Below, in pieces: positions 17,775 through 25,827 of a stretch of DNA of 64,000 nucleotides (position 1 is its first letter; every line of letters begins with the position of its first letter). The position numbers and the translations under genes are program-made. Where the stretch lies: contig CAZCGA010000003.1 of assembly GCA_964498075.1 (NCBI GenBank), positions 1 to 64,000 on the forward strand, written 5' to 3'. A model generated the notes under the pieces. It was not told the origin of the DNA. It made no database searches and saw only the letters and a list, made by a program, of their open reading frames with translations. The DNA comes from CAZCGA01 sp964498075. Lineage in GTDB: Bacteria > Desulfobacterota > Binatia > HRBIN30.

Positions 17775-18641
17775 TCACGCCTTTCGCGGGCGCCGCGACT
17801 TGGGGCCCGACCCGTAGTCGTTGAAGGGATCGTCGCGCTCGCGCACCGCTTGGCGGAAGCCGGCCTGCTGGGCCCGCGTGACGAAGTCGAGCCCTTCCTG
17901 CGTGTGCCGCGCGATGCCGTCGAAGAGGGTGCCGAGCAACCGGCTCGACGCCAATCCCATGTGCTCGACGGTCTGATTGCACAGCAGCTTGAGCATGACG
18001 AGCTGGTTGGTCGGCACCTGCGCCATGCGCCGGGCGAACGCCATGGCGTGCGCTTGCAGTTGCTCGTCGGGAACCGTTTCGAGGATGAGGCCGATGCGCG
18101 CGGCTTCGGGAGCGGCGATCTCATCGCCGGTGAGCAGGTAGCGCTTGGCGCGCTCGAGGCCCATCCGGTAGACCCACATCGCGGTCGTCGGCGTGCCCCA
18201 GACGCGCGACGGCGGGTATCCAAACGAGGCGCCTTCGGCGGCTATGATGATGTCAGCGCACAGCACGAGGTCGGTGCCGCCGCCGATGCACCACCCTTGG
18301 ACGGCGGCGATGGTGGGCTTCTTCGCGTACCACAGCTTCATGTAGGTCTCTACGAAGAGGCCCATCATGCGCAGGTCGCCGACGGAGTCCCACACACGTG
18401 TGCGGCCGCTGGCTTCTTCGGCGGCGGCCTGCGTCGACCAGTCGAGCCCGTAGCCGGCGCAGAACGCCGGCCCTTCGGCGCGCAGCAAGATCACCCGCAC
18501 GTCATGATCCGCGTCGGCTGCGTCGATCGCCGCGGCAAGCTCATCGCGCAGCGCCGGCGTGATCGTGTTGTACTCCTGCGCCCGGCACAGAATGATCGAG
18601 CGTACCCCTGCATCGGTCTCGGTTCGCAAAGTCTCAGCCAT
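17775..18641 (-). CDS. Enoyl-CoA hydratase/isomerase (crotonase) family protein
   Basis: Crotonase-fold protein of 288 residues. The first oxyanion-hole segment is EGPAFCAGYGLDW and the second AVQGWCIGGGTDLVLCADIIIAA, with the expected Gly pairs. Position two of the catalytic Glu pair reads WGTPTTAMWVYRMG, so the classical glutamates are not obvious. This suggests isomerase, hydrolase or another crotonase activity rather than plain hydratase. The C-terminus is longer and basic (PKSRRPRKA). It sits 64 bases downstream of the amidohydrolase gene and 32 bases before dinB, all on the minus strand. Confidence 0.87.
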   Translation of the reverse strand: MAETLRTETDAGVRSIILCRAQEYNTITPALRDELAAAIDAADADHDVRVILLRAEGPAFCAGYGLDWSTQAAAEEASGRTRVWDSVGDLRMMGLFVETYMKLWYAKKPTIAAVQGWCIGGGTDLVLCADIIIAAEGASFGYPPSRVWGTPTTAMWVYRMGLERAKRYLLTGDEIAAPEAARIGLILETVPDEQLQAHAMAFARRMAQVPTNQLVMLKLLCNQTVEHMGLASSRLLGTLFDGIARHTQEGLDFVTRAQQAGFRQAVRERDDPFNDYGSGPKSRRPRKA

Positions 18642-18705
18642 TGATCTGTGTCCTCCAGCCCTGATGTGCGGCTCGCTGACGACGTGGTAGCTTTGTGCAA
18701 CCCAC

Positions 18706-19857
18706 TCAGGCGCTCAGCCCGTAGACGCGTTTCACATTCGCCCCGAGCAGCTTGCCCCGCGCCGGCTCCGGTAGCGTGCCGGCCAGCTCCTCCAACTCAC
18801 CGATGTAGTCGCCGGTGTGATCCGGGTGCGGGAAGTCGGAGGCCCAGAAGAAGCGATCCTCTCCGTACAGCTCCATGAGCGCCGGGATGGTGCGCTCGTC
18901 CGGGTCGCAGGAGATCCAGCACTGGCGGCGGAAGTAGACGCTCGGCTTCTCCTTCAACGGCACGGCGCGCCCGAGCAGCGACGAGGCGTAGCCGTCCATG
19001 CGATCGAGCCAGTAGCCGATCCAGCCGGCGCCCGACTCCAGCACGACGATCTTCAGCCGCGGGAAGCGATCGAAGACTGCGAACTGGAACAGCGTCGTGA
19101 AGGCGTGGCGGACCGCGTCGGCTGAGGTCACGTTGAGGAAGAAGTGTGCACCGTGCAGATTCTCGAAGCGTCCCGGCGTGGCCCACTTCGGTTCGAAGGT
19201 CGGATGGATTGCCAGCGGCACGTCGAGGTCCTGCGCTGTGGCGAACAGCCGATCGTGGTCGGGATGGCCGTGCGGCGTCTTGGTCATGGTGAACGGCGCC
19301 ACCCAGCCGCCGCGGGCACCGGCGCGGACGGCCCGTTCGAGCTCCTGCGCCGCGGCGATCGGATCGCCGAGCGAGAGATGCGCGATCGGGATGAGCTTGC
19401 CGCAGCTGCCGGCGCAGAAGTCGATGATCCAGCGGTTGTAGGCGCGCGTGTAGGCCTGCGCGATCTCCGCATCGGTGCACTCCGCCTCCCACAGCACGCC
19501 CAGAGTGGGGTAGAGGAACGCAGCGTCCAAGCCCTCTTCATCAAGGCGCTGCAAGCGCTCGCGTGCGTCCAGTGCGCCAAAGGATGCCCCGCTGACGTAG
19601 GTATGCTCCGGCGAGGGCAGGACGTCGGCGATCTGCTTCGCCATCCCGCCGAGCATGCCGAGCATGCCACCACGGACCAGCTTCGACGGCCGACCGTTGA
19701 TCTCGAGATATTCCAGGCCGTGCTCATCGCGACGCAGCCGCAAGGCGCGGTCGCGATACCGTGGCTCCAGGTAGTGCTCCCAGAGATCGGCCGCTTCGAG
19801 AATATGACCGTCTGCGTCGATGGCCCCCGCATACGGGAGGCGTCGGATCGTGCTCAT
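18706..19857 (-). CDS. Amidohydrolase-2 family metal-dependent hydrolase
   Basis: TIM-barrel amidohydrolase (383 residues), related to aminocarboxymuconate-semialdehyde decarboxylase-like proteins that hydrolyse or decarboxylate small aromatic or carboxylate substrates. The metal site starts with DADGHILE (in place of D-x-H), HPTF near residue 210 is the second His, and WASDFPHPDHTGDY holds the catalytic Asp-His cluster. The tail GKLLGANVKRVYGL is the family ending. The start ATG 19857 follows GAGGAGGGG at 4-5 bases. The substrate is unknown. It heads a putative operon with crotonase and dinB. Multiple paralogues are common in hydrocarbon-degrading lineages. Confidence 0.88.
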   Translation of the reverse strand: MSTIRRLPYAGAIDADGHILEAADLWEHYLEPRYRDRALRLRRDEHGLEYLEINGRPSKLVRGGMLGMLGGMAKQIADVLPSPEHTYVSGASFGALDARERLQRLDEEGLDAAFLYPTLGVLWEAECTDAEIAQAYTRAYNRWIIDFCAGSCGKLIPIAHLSLGDPIAAAQELERAVRAGARGGWVAPFTMTKTPHGHPDHDRLFATAQDLDVPLAIHPTFEPKWATPGRFENLHGAHFFLNVTSADAVRHAFTTLFQFAVFDRFPRLKIVVLESGAGWIGYWLDRMDGYASSLLGRAVPLKEKPSVYFRRQCWISCDPDERTIPALMELYGEDRFFWASDFPHPDHTGDYIGELEELAGTLPEPARGKLLGANVKRVYGLSA

Positions 19858-20061
19858 TGCCCCTCCTCTTCCGTGCTGAGTTGTACGATACCCGCTTCCA
19901 CCCGAAGTACTGTGTGCGCCATGTGTGAGAGTCCCTTCTCGGAGCAGGGCGAGGGTCTGCCGACGCATCGCGGTGGTGTGCTAACAAGGTTGGCGGCGCG
20001 CTCCGCCGACCGCGCGATCCGTCAGGCAGTTCGATTCTATGCGACGAGGTTCAAGATGGAA

Positions 20062-20922
20062 TCAGGGCTGCGGCCGGCCGATCACGATGCCCAAGGAACC
20101 GGTCATTGCCCCGATCACCACCGGCGACTTGCCGACGAGGTTGCTGGCATCCCGCCGCTGGCCCAGGTCCGGTGCAATCCCGCCGGAATTCACGGCCGGC
20201 GCACGGTCGGGAGCCGGCACGGTCGTGCCCGCGACCACGGGATGAGCGGCGCTGAGGCTCTCCGCCCGGCCGCCGCCGATGAATTCGATTCCCTGCAGCT
20301 GCTGCCGGAACATCGCCTCCCCGAGCCGGTGGGGCGGCGACGGCAGCTGTCCGTGCACCACGGTGGTCGTCTCGTTGGCGGTGAGGAGCACGCCCGGGCC
20401 CGTCGGGTCGACCAAGCTGTGGACGGTGATCCGCCCGCTGACACCGACGACCTCGGTGACGTCTTCGCGCGGGTCGTAGGTCATCGAGAACTCCGTCCCG
20501 CGCACGCCGGCGACGGCCGTCGCCGTCTTGATCTCATAACTCGCACCGGTACGGTGGTAGTACTCGCTGACCAACGCATTGACCTTGCCTTGCAGCAATC
20601 CCATCAGAGACTTGCTCGTACCCTGCTCCGGGTTGAAGACCTGTTCGTCGATGACCACGCGCGAGTCTTCGCTGACCGCGAGCGTGCTGTCATCTTGGAA
20701 CACGATCTGCAGTCGTCCCGGCCGGCCGGTGCGCAGCTCGTCGCCCTTTTGGAGGGCGGTGCCGATGCTTGCCGGCGTCCATGCGCCGGCGCGGCCGATC
20801 TCGGCCGTGCCTTCCACCGCAGCAACCGTTCCCACCTCCTGCGCCCATGCCGTACCGGCCATCAGCAACAAGCCCATGAGCACTTCCGAACCGTGGAACC
20901 CTCGAACCCTGAGACTTTTCAT
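20062..20922 (-). CDS. Periplasmic FecR-domain protein
   Basis: Exported FecR-like protein of 286 residues. The signal peptide ends at AGTAWAQ. The FecR core (about residues 35-165) reads VGTVAAVEGTAEI..ALQKGDELRTGRPGRLQIVFQDDSTLAVSEDSRVVID and KVNALVSEYYHRTGASYEIKTATAVAGVRGTEF, a textbook FecR pattern. The last 120 residues are Pro/Gly-rich and of unknown structure. No partner sigma factor or anti-sigma helix is present, so this is the free-standing periplasmic type. Its ATG overlaps the upstream barrel gene by 4 bases (ATGA), which ties it to the same operon and probably the same envelope complex. Confidence 0.88.
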   Translation of the reverse strand: MKSLRVRGFHGSEVLMGLLLMAGTAWAQEVGTVAAVEGTAEIGRAGAWTPASIGTALQKGDELRTGRPGRLQIVFQDDSTLAVSEDSRVVIDEQVFNPEQGTSKSLMGLLQGKVNALVSEYYHRTGASYEIKTATAVAGVRGTEFSMTYDPREDVTEVVGVSGRITVHSLVDPTGPGVLLTANETTTVVHGQLPSPPHRLGEAMFRQQLQGIEFIGGGRAESLSAAHPVVAGTTVPAPDRAPAVNSGGIAPDLGQRRDASNLVGKSPVVIGAMTGSLGIVIGRPQP

Positions 20923-22514
20923 CTGAACCTCACTTCCAGCGCTAGCGACCCGATGTTCCGGTCGAACTCAAAGAGTGAATTACTCGAGTTATTGAAGTCT
21001 CCCGAATAGCCCGCCAGGAGGGCAAATATCTCAGTCAGCTGCTTGCGAATCGACACGATCACCAAGTGCTCGTTGTCTCTTCGCGGCGTCTGCGACCCGT
21101 TCGCCAGCGTCCCCTGCATCGCGCTTTCGTGAGCGTACCGCTCATGGCGGTATCCGTAGTTCACGTCAGCGCTCACGCCGGCCCCGAAGTCCCACCCGAA
21201 ACCCACGTCGACCTCGTTGCCATCGTAGGCAAAGCTTTGGGCGACATTGTGAAAGTTCGAAGGATCACTCCGTGGTATCCCCTGTGGACGCTCGATTTTT
21301 CCGGTGATGACGGGAACGTCGCGATCGAACTGGTAGCCGAGCGACAGATAGCGGTTCGTGGAACCGAGGTAGAAGAGCTGGCGTACGGCAACGGCATGGT
21401 TGAAGGCATCGCGAACCCAAAACTCCGACTTCTTAAAGTCGCGGCGGCGCATACGATAAGATAACTCAGTTCGGCCGGCTTGGCCATCATCGATTGCAAG
21501 CCACGGCAGGGCGGTCACTTCTTGCAAAAAGCTGTCGGTCTCCAAGAGGTAGTAGTCGTAGCGTCCCACCAGACCGTACTGGACCGGCCCGGCGTAGCTC
21601 GCGATCTGTAGGCTGGGTCCGTGGTCCTGTAGGTTGAAGCCCTTGAGCACGAAGTGCAGGCTCTGGAAGAAGTCGTACCCGAGCGCCAGCTGGACGCGTT
21701 CGGTGTCGAGCGGCAGGTAAGTGCCACCTGCACCCAGAGTCACCCGACCGTCCTCCTGCTGCGGCACACCGGTGGCGTTCAACACGCTCGTCTTGAACCC
21801 TTCCCCTGCGGGGGCGAGGACCACGTTGGTGTCGTACTGAAGACCCACGGCGCCGTAGACTTGGTAGCGCCGCCGCCGCTCCGCGCTGAGCTTCACCAGA
21901 AACGCGGCGGCCTCCTTCCCCATGGCGGAGTCCGGGCTGGTCTTGGCCACATGGGTGAACTGCTCCTCGGAGCGTGACCAGTTACCTTCCTGATAGTCGG
22001 CGACTCCTTGATAGTAGCGGGCCGCGAGGCTTTGCTCGGGATCGCGCGCGGCGGCGCGCTCGAAGTTCTCCCGCGCCAGCGGATTCTGTCCGAGCCGGAG
22101 CTGCGCCAAGCCGAGAAATAGCGAGGCGCGCGCGTCGAGCTCGGGGACGCGTTGCGCCTGCTCCAGATACGGGAGGGCTTCGCCGTACTGCTTCTGTTCG
22201 ATCAACGCCACCCCGAGGTCCAGGGCGGCTTGGTCGAAATCGGGCTTCGCTGCGAGGACGGCGCGCAGATCGCTGATCGCGCCGTCGAAGTCGTTGAGCC
22301 GCCCGCGCGTCATGGCACGATAGTAGCGCGCGTAGACGTCCGCCGCGTCGGCCGCTACGGCCTGGTCGAAAATCTCCAGCGCTTTGGTGTAATGCTCGGC
22401 GTGGAACTCCACCAAGCCACGCGAGTAGAGCAGCTTGGACTGCTCCGACGCACCGGAAATCTCCGGCGTGAGCAGACCGACGATTGTCAGGGCCAGCACG
22501 ATCAATCGCTTCAT
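20919..22514 (-). CDS. TPR plus outer-membrane beta-barrel protein (Slam-like architecture)
   Basis: Predicted outer-membrane protein of 531 residues. A signal peptide (MKRLIVLALTIVGLLTPEISGAS) leads into tetratricopeptide repeats at about residues 25-210 (LVEFHAEHYTKALEIFDQAV, ARYYRAMTRGRLNDFDGAIS, ASLFLGLAQLRLGQNPLARE). The C-terminal 310 residues look like a beta-barrel: alternating aromatic/polar strands starting YGAVGLQYDTNVVL and ending LALEVRFR. TPR-then-barrel with a YDxNV entry resembles surface lipoprotein assembly modulators (Slam, DUF560). It lies between a Thr/Pro-linked propeller gene and a FecR gene, overlapping each by ATGA. Translocation function is inference from architecture and context. 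Confidence 0.8.
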   Translation of the reverse strand: MKRLIVLALTIVGLLTPEISGASEQSKLLYSRGLVEFHAEHYTKALEIFDQAVAADAADVYARYYRAMTRGRLNDFDGAISDLRAVLAAKPDFDQAALDLGVALIEQKQYGEALPYLEQAQRVPELDARASLFLGLAQLRLGQNPLARENFERAAARDPEQSLAARYYQGVADYQEGNWSRSEEQFTHVAKTSPDSAMGKEAAAFLVKLSAERRRRYQVYGAVGLQYDTNVVLAPAGEGFKTSVLNATGVPQQEDGRVTLGAGGTYLPLDTERVQLALGYDFFQSLHFVLKGFNLQDHGPSLQIASYAGPVQYGLVGRYDYYLLETDSFLQEVTALPWLAIDDGQAGRTELSYRMRRRDFKKSEFWVRDAFNHAVAVRQLFYLGSTNRYLSLGYQFDRDVPVITGKIERPQGIPRSDPSNFHNVAQSFAYDGNEVDVGFGWDFGAGVSADVNYGYRHERYAHESAMQGTLANGSQTPRRDNEHLVIVSIRKQLTEIFALLAGYSGDFNNSSNSLFEFDRNIGSLALEVRFR

Positions 22515-24688
22515 GGAACGCTACCTATGGCGAGATCGACCGGAGTCTCACCTACGCCTATCGTTCCGATCTGGCTGCTCAATACGGTGTCGATGAGCAC
22601 GACGTTGTTGAAAAACGAGTTCGCGACGTAGATGAAGGCGCCGTTCGGCGTGACGGCGATTCCCGCAGGCATCCCGCCGACCGCAATGGTATTGACCACG
22701 GCAGTCGTGGCCGCATCGATGACCGAAAGTGTGTTGGATGTTTCGTTGGCCACGTATGCCAGCGCACCGCCCGGTGCGAAGACGACGTCTTCGGGACGGC
22801 GGCCGACCGGGATCGTCGCAGTCACCTGGTTGGAGGCGGTGCTGATGACGGACACATTGTCCGACTGGACGTTCGCTACGTAGACCGCAGCTCCGTTCGG
22901 CGCAATCGCCACCCCCTGTGGCTCATTGCCGACCGGGATGGTCGCGGTAACCGTATTCGAGCTGGTGTCGATAACCGAGACCGTATCGGAGAACTGATTG
23001 GTGACGTAGACCCGCGTGCCGCCCGGCGCCATGGCGACGCCATCCGGCCGCACACCGACCGCGATGCTCGTGCTCACCGCCATTGCCGCGGTATCCACCA
23101 CGGACACGCTGTTGGAGAACTGGTTGGAAACGTAGGCAACGCGGCCGTCCGGCGTGAGCGCCACGCCAATCGGTCCATCCCCAACGGGCACGGTGGCGGT
23201 GACGCTGTTGGTGCGTGTGTTGATCAACGACAACGTGTCCGAGAAGAGGTTGGTGACGCATACCAAGGTGCCGCTCTGACTGATCGCGACGCTCGAAGGT
23301 TGCTGGCCGACGCGGATCGTGGCGATCACCATCTTGGTGGATGTATCGATGACCGATACGGTGTTCTCGATGAAGTTTGCCACGTAGGCGAGCACGCGCG
23401 GTTCCGGCGTCGCAGTGGCCGTCGCCGTGCCGGTGGGCGTATTCGTCGGCGTCGCAGTCGGCGTCGCGGTCGCCGTAGGTGTGGCCGTTGGCGTCAAGGT
23501 CGGCGTGTCCGTTGGCGTCGCGGTCGACGTCGGTGTGGCAGTCGGGGTGAGGGTCTGAGTCAACGTCGTGGTCGGGGTCGCGGTCGGGGTGGCCGTCGGC
23601 GTCGCGGTGAACGTCGCGGTCGGAGTCGCGGTCGGCGTGATGGTCGCCGTCGTCGTGAACGTGCTGGTTGGCGTTGCGGTCGGCGTCAGCGTCGGCGTCG
23701 CGGTCGGCGTGTTCGTGGGTGTGGCGGTCGGTGTGAGCGTCGGCGTGGATGTCGGCGTGTGGGTCGGCGTCGCGGTCTGTGTCGGAGTGGCCGTCGGCGT
23801 CGGGGTATCTGTAGGCGGCGCTGGAAGCACCGTGAAGTTGTAGGTGAAGTCGAGGGCTCGCGGCGGCGAGGACACGTCCGTCGCCCGGATGCGGACGCTG
23901 GCTGTGCCGACACCAAGCGTCCGCGGCGCAGTCACGACGCGGAAGCCCCTCACCTGCGCTCGCCCGTTGACGCTGCAGGGTGTGGACGTGGCGTCGTCAC
24001 AGGGGTTCAACGTCACCGGAAAGTTCACGCCGTTCTGTACGGCCTCCACCGTCACCGAGGCAGCATCGATGTTCTGCACCGAATCCACCACACTGAAGCT
24101 GACGACGATCGGATTGGCGTTTGAGCTGCCCAAACCCGGAGCGAGGTCGATCAGAAACGGAAACCCATCGCTGGCGATATCGTCGCTCGCGGCACTGGTT
24201 CCCGGGATGATGTTGATCGGTTGCTCGTCGCTCTCGAACGCCGCTGCAGCCGGACGCGTCGGGTCACACGGTTGTCCCACTCCTGCCGGAGACGTGGGGC
24301 AGATCTGTGTAATGCCCGGGGGGGCCGGAGCGAAGTCGGTCGCGAAGCCGGCGAGCTGGACGGTCGCCGATCCAGCGGGCAACAGATCGAGCTGGAAGAA
24401 TCCGCTCGCGCTATTGCCCGGTACGGTTGCCGGGTCGACGGCAAGACAGCAGCGGACCCCCCCCTCGGATTCGAAGACGATCCGAACGATCTTGACGGCG
24501 CTGGGGAGATCGAGACTCACACTGCCGCCCGGCTGCTCCCAGACGGCGCGGACGCCGAAGCTGCCCGGCGCGGGTCCCGGTCCGGGTCCCGGTCCGGAAG
24601 GGCCGCCGCCGCCGCCCCCGCCGCCACAGCCGTGCGTGGCGATGGCGCATGCGGCGGCCACGAGCATCGCAACTGGCGTCAGCCGCAT
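22511..24688 (-). CDS. YVTN beta-propeller surface protein with Thr/Pro linker
   Basis: Predicted exported protein of 725 residues. The N-terminus MRLTPVAMLVAAACAIATHGC is followed by nine Gly, suggesting a lipoprotein, although neither possible lipobox (VAAAC or THGC) is canonical. Residues 35-288 form an unnamed beta domain with paired cysteines. About 289-430 is a TPTPT linker. The last 295 residues carry seven YVTN-type repeats (LAYVANFIENTVSVIDTSTK, AYVSNQFSNSVSVVDTAA, VYVANVQSDNVSVI), a full propeller as in archaeal and bacterial surface-layer proteins. It is the first gene of an operon with the TPR-barrel protein and FecR, overlapping the next gene by ATGA. It is a candidate cargo for that barrel. 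Confidence 0.87.
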   Translation of the reverse strand: MRLTPVAMLVAAACAIATHGCGGGGGGGGPSGPGPGPGPAPGSFGVRAVWEQPGGSVSLDLPSAVKIVRIVFESEGGVRCCLAVDPATVPGNSASGFFQLDLLPAGSATVQLAGFATDFAPAPPGITQICPTSPAGVGQPCDPTRPAAAAFESDEQPINIIPGTSAASDDIASDGFPFLIDLAPGLGSSNANPIVVSFSVVDSVQNIDAASVTVEAVQNGVNFPVTLNPCDDATSTPCSVNGRAQVRGFRVVTAPRTLGVGTASVRIRATDVSSPPRALDFTYNFTVLPAPPTDTPTPTATPTQTATPTHTPTSTPTLTPTATPTNTPTATPTLTPTATPTSTFTTTATITPTATPTATFTATPTATPTATPTTTLTQTLTPTATPTSTATPTDTPTLTPTATPTATATPTATPTNTPTGTATATATPEPRVLAYVANFIENTVSVIDTSTKMVIATIRVGQQPSSVAISQSGTLVCVTNLFSDTLSLINTRTNSVTATVPVGDGPIGVALTPDGRVAYVSNQFSNSVSVVDTAAMAVSTSIAVGVRPDGVAMAPGGTRVYVTNQFSDTVSVIDTSSNTVTATIPVGNEPQGVAIAPNGAAVYVANVQSDNVSVISTASNQVTATIPVGRRPEDVVFAPGGALAYVANETSNTLSVIDAATTAVVNTIAVGGMPAGIAVTPNGAFIYVANSFFNNVVLIDTVLSSQIGTIGVGETPVDLAIGSVP

Positions 24689-24816
24689 GGGAGGTCTGCC
24701 CGTGGAGCCGTCATCCGCGTCGGTATAAACAAGCAGCCCACATGTTACAACCAGTTTTTCCTAGCCCGAGCGTTTTTCGTTGGGAATACGGTCGCGAGCT
24801 GGCTAGTCTCTGATCC

Positions 24817-25749
24817 ATGGCGTTCGTATTCCGCCTACGCAGAATGTTACGCCGGCACTTGGTCGATGTGCTGACCCAGCTACTCACCAAGCCCTTGTAC
24901 ACGTACGAGCAGCGGGTGCCGAACAGCCTGGCCAACCTCAAGGAGCACTTGCGCCCCGGTGACGTGATCCTCGTCGAAGGCGATCAACGCATCAGCCAGG
25001 TCATCCGGTACCTGACGCAAAGCTCGTGGTCGCATTCGACCTTCTACATCGGCGACGAGCTGCGGCGTTTCAAGCCCGCGGTGGCGGACGACCTGCTGGC
25101 TGCGCACGGCGACGAAGCCCGGCACCTGTTGATCGAAGCCACCGCCGAAGCCGGAGTGGCGTGCGTTCCAATCACCAAGTATCTGCATCACAACCTGCGG
25201 GTCTGCAGGCCACGCGGCCTGCGGCGGGAGGATCTGGACCACGTCATCGCCGAGCTCGTCGGCCAGATTGGTCTGCGCTACAACGTCCGCCACATCTTCG
25301 ATCTCGGGCGCTACTTCTTCCCCGTCAGCCTGATCCCGCGGCGCCTACGCCGTGCCGCACTGCAGTATGGCGGCAACGCCACGCGGCGAGTGATCTGCTC
25401 GACGATGCTGGCGCGCGCCTTTGCGCACGTCGGCTATCCGATCCTGCCGCGGGTGACGATCGATGAAACTCCGGAGCAACCCGGCTGGTTGCGGCGACTC
25501 GTCGGGCGCAACGGGAACCACACGCATGCGCGGTACCTTGAAGAGAATCCCGCGTTGATCACACCGCGCCACTTCGACCTGTCACCCTACTTCGAGATCG
25601 TCAAGTTCAACTACCTCGCCGGCGGCAAGTTCGACTACCGCCGCATCGAGTGGACGGACGCCGACGGGCAACCGGTGCAGAACCGACCGGCGGCGCGCGC
25701 CGTCGCACCGGCGGTTGCGACCCGAAGTCAAAAGTCCTCGGCGGCGTGA
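24817..25749 (+). CDS. YiiX-like permuted papain-fold hydrolase
   Basis: Protein of 310 residues with the pattern of circularly permuted NlpC/P60-like (YiiX, DUF830) enzymes, which act on lipid or peptide amide/ester bonds. RPGDVILVEGDQRIS..IRYLTQSSWSHSTFYIGD supplies the catalytic His early, and RRVICSTMLARAFAHVGYP the catalytic Cys late, the order expected after permutation. An N-terminal amphipathic helix (MAFVFRLRRMLRRHLVDVL) may attach it to the membrane; no signal peptide is seen. The C-terminus is Ala/Arg-rich. No ribosome site is clear before ATG 24817. The gene is divergent from the propeller operon, 128 bases apart. Confidence 0.75.
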   Translation: MAFVFRLRRMLRRHLVDVLTQLLTKPLYTYEQRVPNSLANLKEHLRPGDVILVEGDQRISQVIRYLTQSSWSHSTFYIGDELRRFKPAVADDLLAAHGDEARHLLIEATAEAGVACVPITKYLHHNLRVCRPRGLRREDLDHVIAELVGQIGLRYNVRHIFDLGRYFFPVSLIPRRLRRAALQYGGNATRRVICSTMLARAFAHVGYPILPRVTIDETPEQPGWLRRLVGRNGNHTHARYLEENPALITPRHFDLSPYFEIVKFNYLAGGKFDYRRIEWTDADGQPVQNRPAARAVAPAVATRSQKSSAA

Positions 25750-25827
25750 ACGCCGCGCAGGTGCGTTGCCCCGGTCACGACGGGGCTACCGCAGGCATCC
25801 AACAGTCCGCTGAAGAACACTCGCAGC

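Noticed and set aside
22484..24124. Plus-strand frame of 546 residues
   Set aside because: Opposite the propeller/linker gene; its Arg/Gly-rich sequence is the reverse reading of the Thr/Pro repeat.
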